Assembly (NCBI RefSeq): GCF_024220585.1 | Contig: NZ_JAMXKF010000001.1 | Location: 682,001-746,000, forward strand | Source of the DNA: Dyadobacter diqingensis | GTDB lineage: Bacteria > Bacteroidota > Bacteroidia > Cytophagales > Spirosomataceae | Direction: 5' to 3' | Length of the DNA stretch: 64,000 nt | Part shown: positions 61,688-64,000 of the stretch, in pieces | How the letters are laid out: every line of letters begins with the position of its first letter | Position numbering within the stretch: the stretch's first letter is position 1 | Notes under the pieces: generated by a model | Databases searched by the model: none | The model's input: the letters and a program-made list of their open reading frames with translations, nothing else | Told to the model about the DNA's origin: nothing | Program-made: the position numbers and the translations under genes

Positions 61688-63934
61688 ATGACCCACGTTC
61701 CACAGCTGATTGTTGATCTTTCTTTAATCCTCACAATGGCTGGTGTTATCACCATTATATTCAAAAAATTAAAACAGCCCATTGTTCTTGGATACATACT
61801 GGCCGGCTTGCTGGTCGGTCCAAATTTTACGATTTTCCCTACGATCACCGATATCAAAACGATCGAAATCTGGGCGGAAATTGGTGTTATCTTTCTTCTT
61901 TTTAACCTGGGATTAGAATTCAGTTTTAAAAAACTGGTTAAAGTCGGAAGCACCGCTGCAATTACCGGTCTTCTCGAAGTAGCACTGATGCTTGCCACTG
62001 GTTTCATCACAGGACAGCTTCTCGGATGGAGCAAGATCGATAGTTTGTTTTTGGGAGGGATTATCGCCATTTCCTCGACCACGATTATCTTCCGGGCCTT
62101 TGAAGAACTCGGGCTCAAAACACAGCAATTTACCAGCGTCGTTTTTGGCATACTTGTGATTGAAGATCTGACCGCCGTTTTGTTGATGGTGTTGCTCTCT
62201 ACCTTGTCCATCAGCCAGCAGTTTGCAGGAATGGAGATGTTGGAATCCATCATGAAACTTTTCTTTTTCCTGATCCTTTGGTTCCTTGGCGGGATATTTA
62301 TCTTCCCTACCCTGCTCCGTCGTTTCCGAAATCTGATGAATGACGAAAGTGTTTTGATCACCTCCATAGCACTTTGTTTCGGAATGGTGCTCTTGGTTAC
62401 CAAAGCGGGATTTTCTGCGGCGTTAGGCGCATTTATCATGGGATCTATCCTGGCAGAAACAACCCACGCCGAAAAAATTGAGCATTTGTTAAAACCGGTC
62501 AAAAATCTGTTCGGCGCCATTTTCTTTATATCAGTCGGGATGTTGATCAATCCAAAACTGCTCGTCGAGTATGCCATTCCCACGGCAATTCTGGTTTTCG
62601 TAGTTATTCTGGGCAAGACGCTTTACGTTACAATCGGTGCGGTTATTTCCGGACAACCCTTGAAAAAATCTATTCAGGCCGGGATGAGTTTATCACAAAT
62701 CGGTGAATTTTCCTTCATTATCGCCAACCTCGGCTTATCGTTGAAAGTGACCAGTGATTTCCTGTATCCTATTGCCGTCGGAGTTTCTGTGATTACCACT
62801 TTTACGACGCCATACATGATGAAGGCATCTGAGCCGTTTTATGAGTGGTTTGATAAGCACTTACCCGAGTCATGGAGGGCCAGACTGAATCGTTACAGTA
62901 CCAGCACCGCAACCATCGCAAAAACGACACACTGGAATTCGCTTCTCAAAACATACGCGCAAACGGTTGTGCTTAACTCGGTGGTGATTATCGGTATTGT
63001 ACTCATTATGTCGCGGCAAATTGCTCCACAGCTTTATCAGAGAGTACCTGAATCTTATGTGACACAGTCGGCCATATTTGCGTTGACCTTTCTGTTTATT
63101 TCACCTTTTTTCTGGGCTTTGATTTTCAAAAAATCAAACAAGAAAGCGTACACCGCTTTGTGGTTAAGCAGAAAGTATAGCAGAGGGCCATTGCTGTTTC
63201 TGGAACTGGCGCGGGTATTTATCGGGATCATCCTGATGGCAGTGCTTCTTGATTCTTTCTTCGACACCCCGACTGCCCTCGCCGTTGCCGGTGGTATTAT
63301 GATTTTGGCTATCGCGATTTTCTATCAGATGTTACAAAAATCATACAGTAAGATCGAAACACGTTTCCTGCAAAACCTGAATGCGAGACAACTGGAAGGG
63401 AGCGGAAAATCAAAGAAAATATTGCTGCCCTGGGATGCGCATTTTGCATTTTTGGAGGTAAGCCCCGACTCTACGCTGATTGGTAAAAGCTTGCAGGAAC
63501 TGGGGATCAGGGAAAGTTTTGGAATCAATGTTGTGCTTATTGAACGTGGCACAAAGACCATACAGCTGCCGCGGCCTACCGAAGTTCTGTATCCATACGA
63601 CCGCATCGAAGTAATTGGTACGGATGATCAACTGGACAGTTTCCGCGGCCACGTAGAAATCAGCCGAAACGGTGAGGCCTACCTGGCGCAGGAAGACAAA
63701 ATTACACTGCAAAGAATTGAGGTAAAAAGTGAATACAACATCATCGGAAAAACGATCAGAAACAGCCAGATCAGAGAATCCACACATGGTATGGTCGTAG
63801 GACTTGAACGTAACGGAGAACGCATCCTGAACCCGGATTCGTCGATGGTCATTGAGCCGGAAGACGTGTTATGGGTTGCCGGCGAAAAAGATCTGATCAA
63901 GGATTATATTCAACGGAAGGACAGTATTTGGTAG
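61688..63934 (+). CDS. KefB-type cation:proton antiporter (CPA2) with TrkA-C domains
   Basis: 748 aa from ATG 61688, chosen because earlier codons lie in the sufB terminator hairpin. The CPA2 membrane domain (about 1-380) begins LIVDLSLILTMAGVITIIFKKLKQP and includes LGYILAGLLVGPNF and FLLFNLGLEF. A second block of helices (about 410-580) follows, and the C-terminal part has two TrkA-C-like beta domains (LIGKSLQELGIRESFGINV, then IIGKTIRNSQIRESTHG). No NAD-binding RCK-N domain is seen. It exchanges K+ or Na+ for protons. Confidence 0.88.
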   Translation: MTHVPQLIVDLSLILTMAGVITIIFKKLKQPIVLGYILAGLLVGPNFTIFPTITDIKTIEIWAEIGVIFLLFNLGLEFSFKKLVKVGSTAAITGLLEVALMLATGFITGQLLGWSKIDSLFLGGIIAISSTTIIFRAFEELGLKTQQFTSVVFGILVIEDLTAVLLMVLLSTLSISQQFAGMEMLESIMKLFFFLILWFLGGIFIFPTLLRRFRNLMNDESVLITSIALCFGMVLLVTKAGFSAALGAFIMGSILAETTHAEKIEHLLKPVKNLFGAIFFISVGMLINPKLLVEYAIPTAILVFVVILGKTLYVTIGAVISGQPLKKSIQAGMSLSQIGEFSFIIANLGLSLKVTSDFLYPIAVGVSVITTFTTPYMMKASEPFYEWFDKHLPESWRARLNRYSTSTATIAKTTHWNSLLKTYAQTVVLNSVVIIGIVLIMSRQIAPQLYQRVPESYVTQSAIFALTFLFISPFFWALIFKKSNKKAYTALWLSRKYSRGPLLFLELARVFIGIILMAVLLDSFFDTPTALAVAGGIMILAIAIFYQMLQKSYSKIETRFLQNLNARQLEGSGKSKKILLPWDAHFAFLEVSPDSTLIGKSLQELGIRESFGINVVLIERGTKTIQLPRPTEVLYPYDRIEVIGTDDQLDSFRGHVEISRNGEAYLAQEDKITLQRIEVKSEYNIIGKTIRNSQIRESTHGMVVGLERNGERILNPDSSMVIEPEDVLWVAGEKDLIKDYIQRKDSIW

Positions 63935-63937
63935 ACG

Positions 63938-63957
63938 AAAGCCCCTTCGGGGGCTTT
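63938..63957 (+). terminator. Intrinsic terminator with UUCG tetraloop
   Basis: AAAGCCCC (63938-63945) pairs with GGGGCTTT (63950-63957) around a TTCG loop; ATTATTTC follows. It ends the antiporter gene and lies within the 3' region of the gene on the opposite strand. Confidence 0.75.
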
Positions 63958-63958
63958 A

Positions 63959-64000
63959 TTATTTCATCTCGTCCAACAACCCCTGTAACCCACCCGTATG
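63959..64000 (-). CDS. C-terminal end of a leftward gene cut by the window edge
   Basis: On the minus strand 13 codons (ending GLLDEMK) run to a TAA at 63959-63961, directly beside the antiporter terminator. It is open to the window edge. The piece is too short for any family assignment, and it may be a chance frame. Confidence 0.35.
   Translation of the reverse strand, partial: HTGGLQGLLDEMK

Overview
The window reads as a chromosomal segment of a Bacteroidota bacterium, most probably a Cytophagales member close to Dyadobacter. The grounds are several promoter-like matches to the Bacteroidota pattern (TTTG, about 19-20 nt, TAnnTTTG), fused cbb3 oxidase genes (ccoNO and ccoQP), LytS/LytTR and HisKA_2 signalling, a TonB-dependent receptor with a carboxypeptidase-regulatory-like N-domain, and loose-lipobox lipoproteins. 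The genus is an inference. No rRNA, tRNA or CRISPR array was seen.

Layout. 1-3.4 kb: sugar handling (ROK kinase tail, ManA-like isomerase, sugar porter). 3.4-6.5 kb: leftward small genes (two SRPBCC proteins, a LigT-like phosphoesterase, DoxX, VOC). 7-12.8 kb: LytS-type kinase and LytTR regulator, two surface lipoproteins, a membrane protein and a second LytTR protein; GTCGAC-containing direct repeats about 20-21 bp apart precede the kinase and the first lipoprotein. 13.7-17.1 kb: an AT-rich insert with a phage-tail-like beta-helix protein, a DUF3885 remnant and a DUF4262/Imm33-like gene. 19.5-22.1 kb: a non-coding array of seven ~372-bp units. 22.2-29.9 kb: Crp-family regulator divergent from an alpha/beta hydrolase, a candidate sRNA, a drug-efflux MFS with two TetR-like operators, and IMP dehydrogenase. 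30-38 kb: TonB receptor with an adjacent TPR histidine kinase, and a MocR-type regulator that lacks its PLP lysine. 38-43 kb: lipocalin, a conserved periplasmic protein, a UbiA-like/methyltransferase pair and a YfcC carrier.

43.5-56.4 kb is a microaerobic respiration block: ccoI, ccoS, ccoNO, ccoQP, ccoG, ccoH, a SafE-like protein, hemN, a PAS histidine kinase and a receiver-Crp fusion regulator. Two near-identical palindromes (ATGAC-N4-GTCAT) sit at an activator position upstream of TAnnTTTG boxes before hemN and, 7.6 kb away, before sufB. This suggests one Crp/Fnr-type protein links heme and Fe-S supply. The last part holds lpxB, queD, hldD, sufB and a KefB-type antiporter.

The most unusual element is the tandem array. 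Each unit carries four ~26-nt hairpin motifs arranged forward-forward-reverse-reverse (REP/BIME-like) plus a decayed piece resembling the 3' end of the neighbouring crp-type gene. Part of the array is an exact-looking 744-bp duplication.
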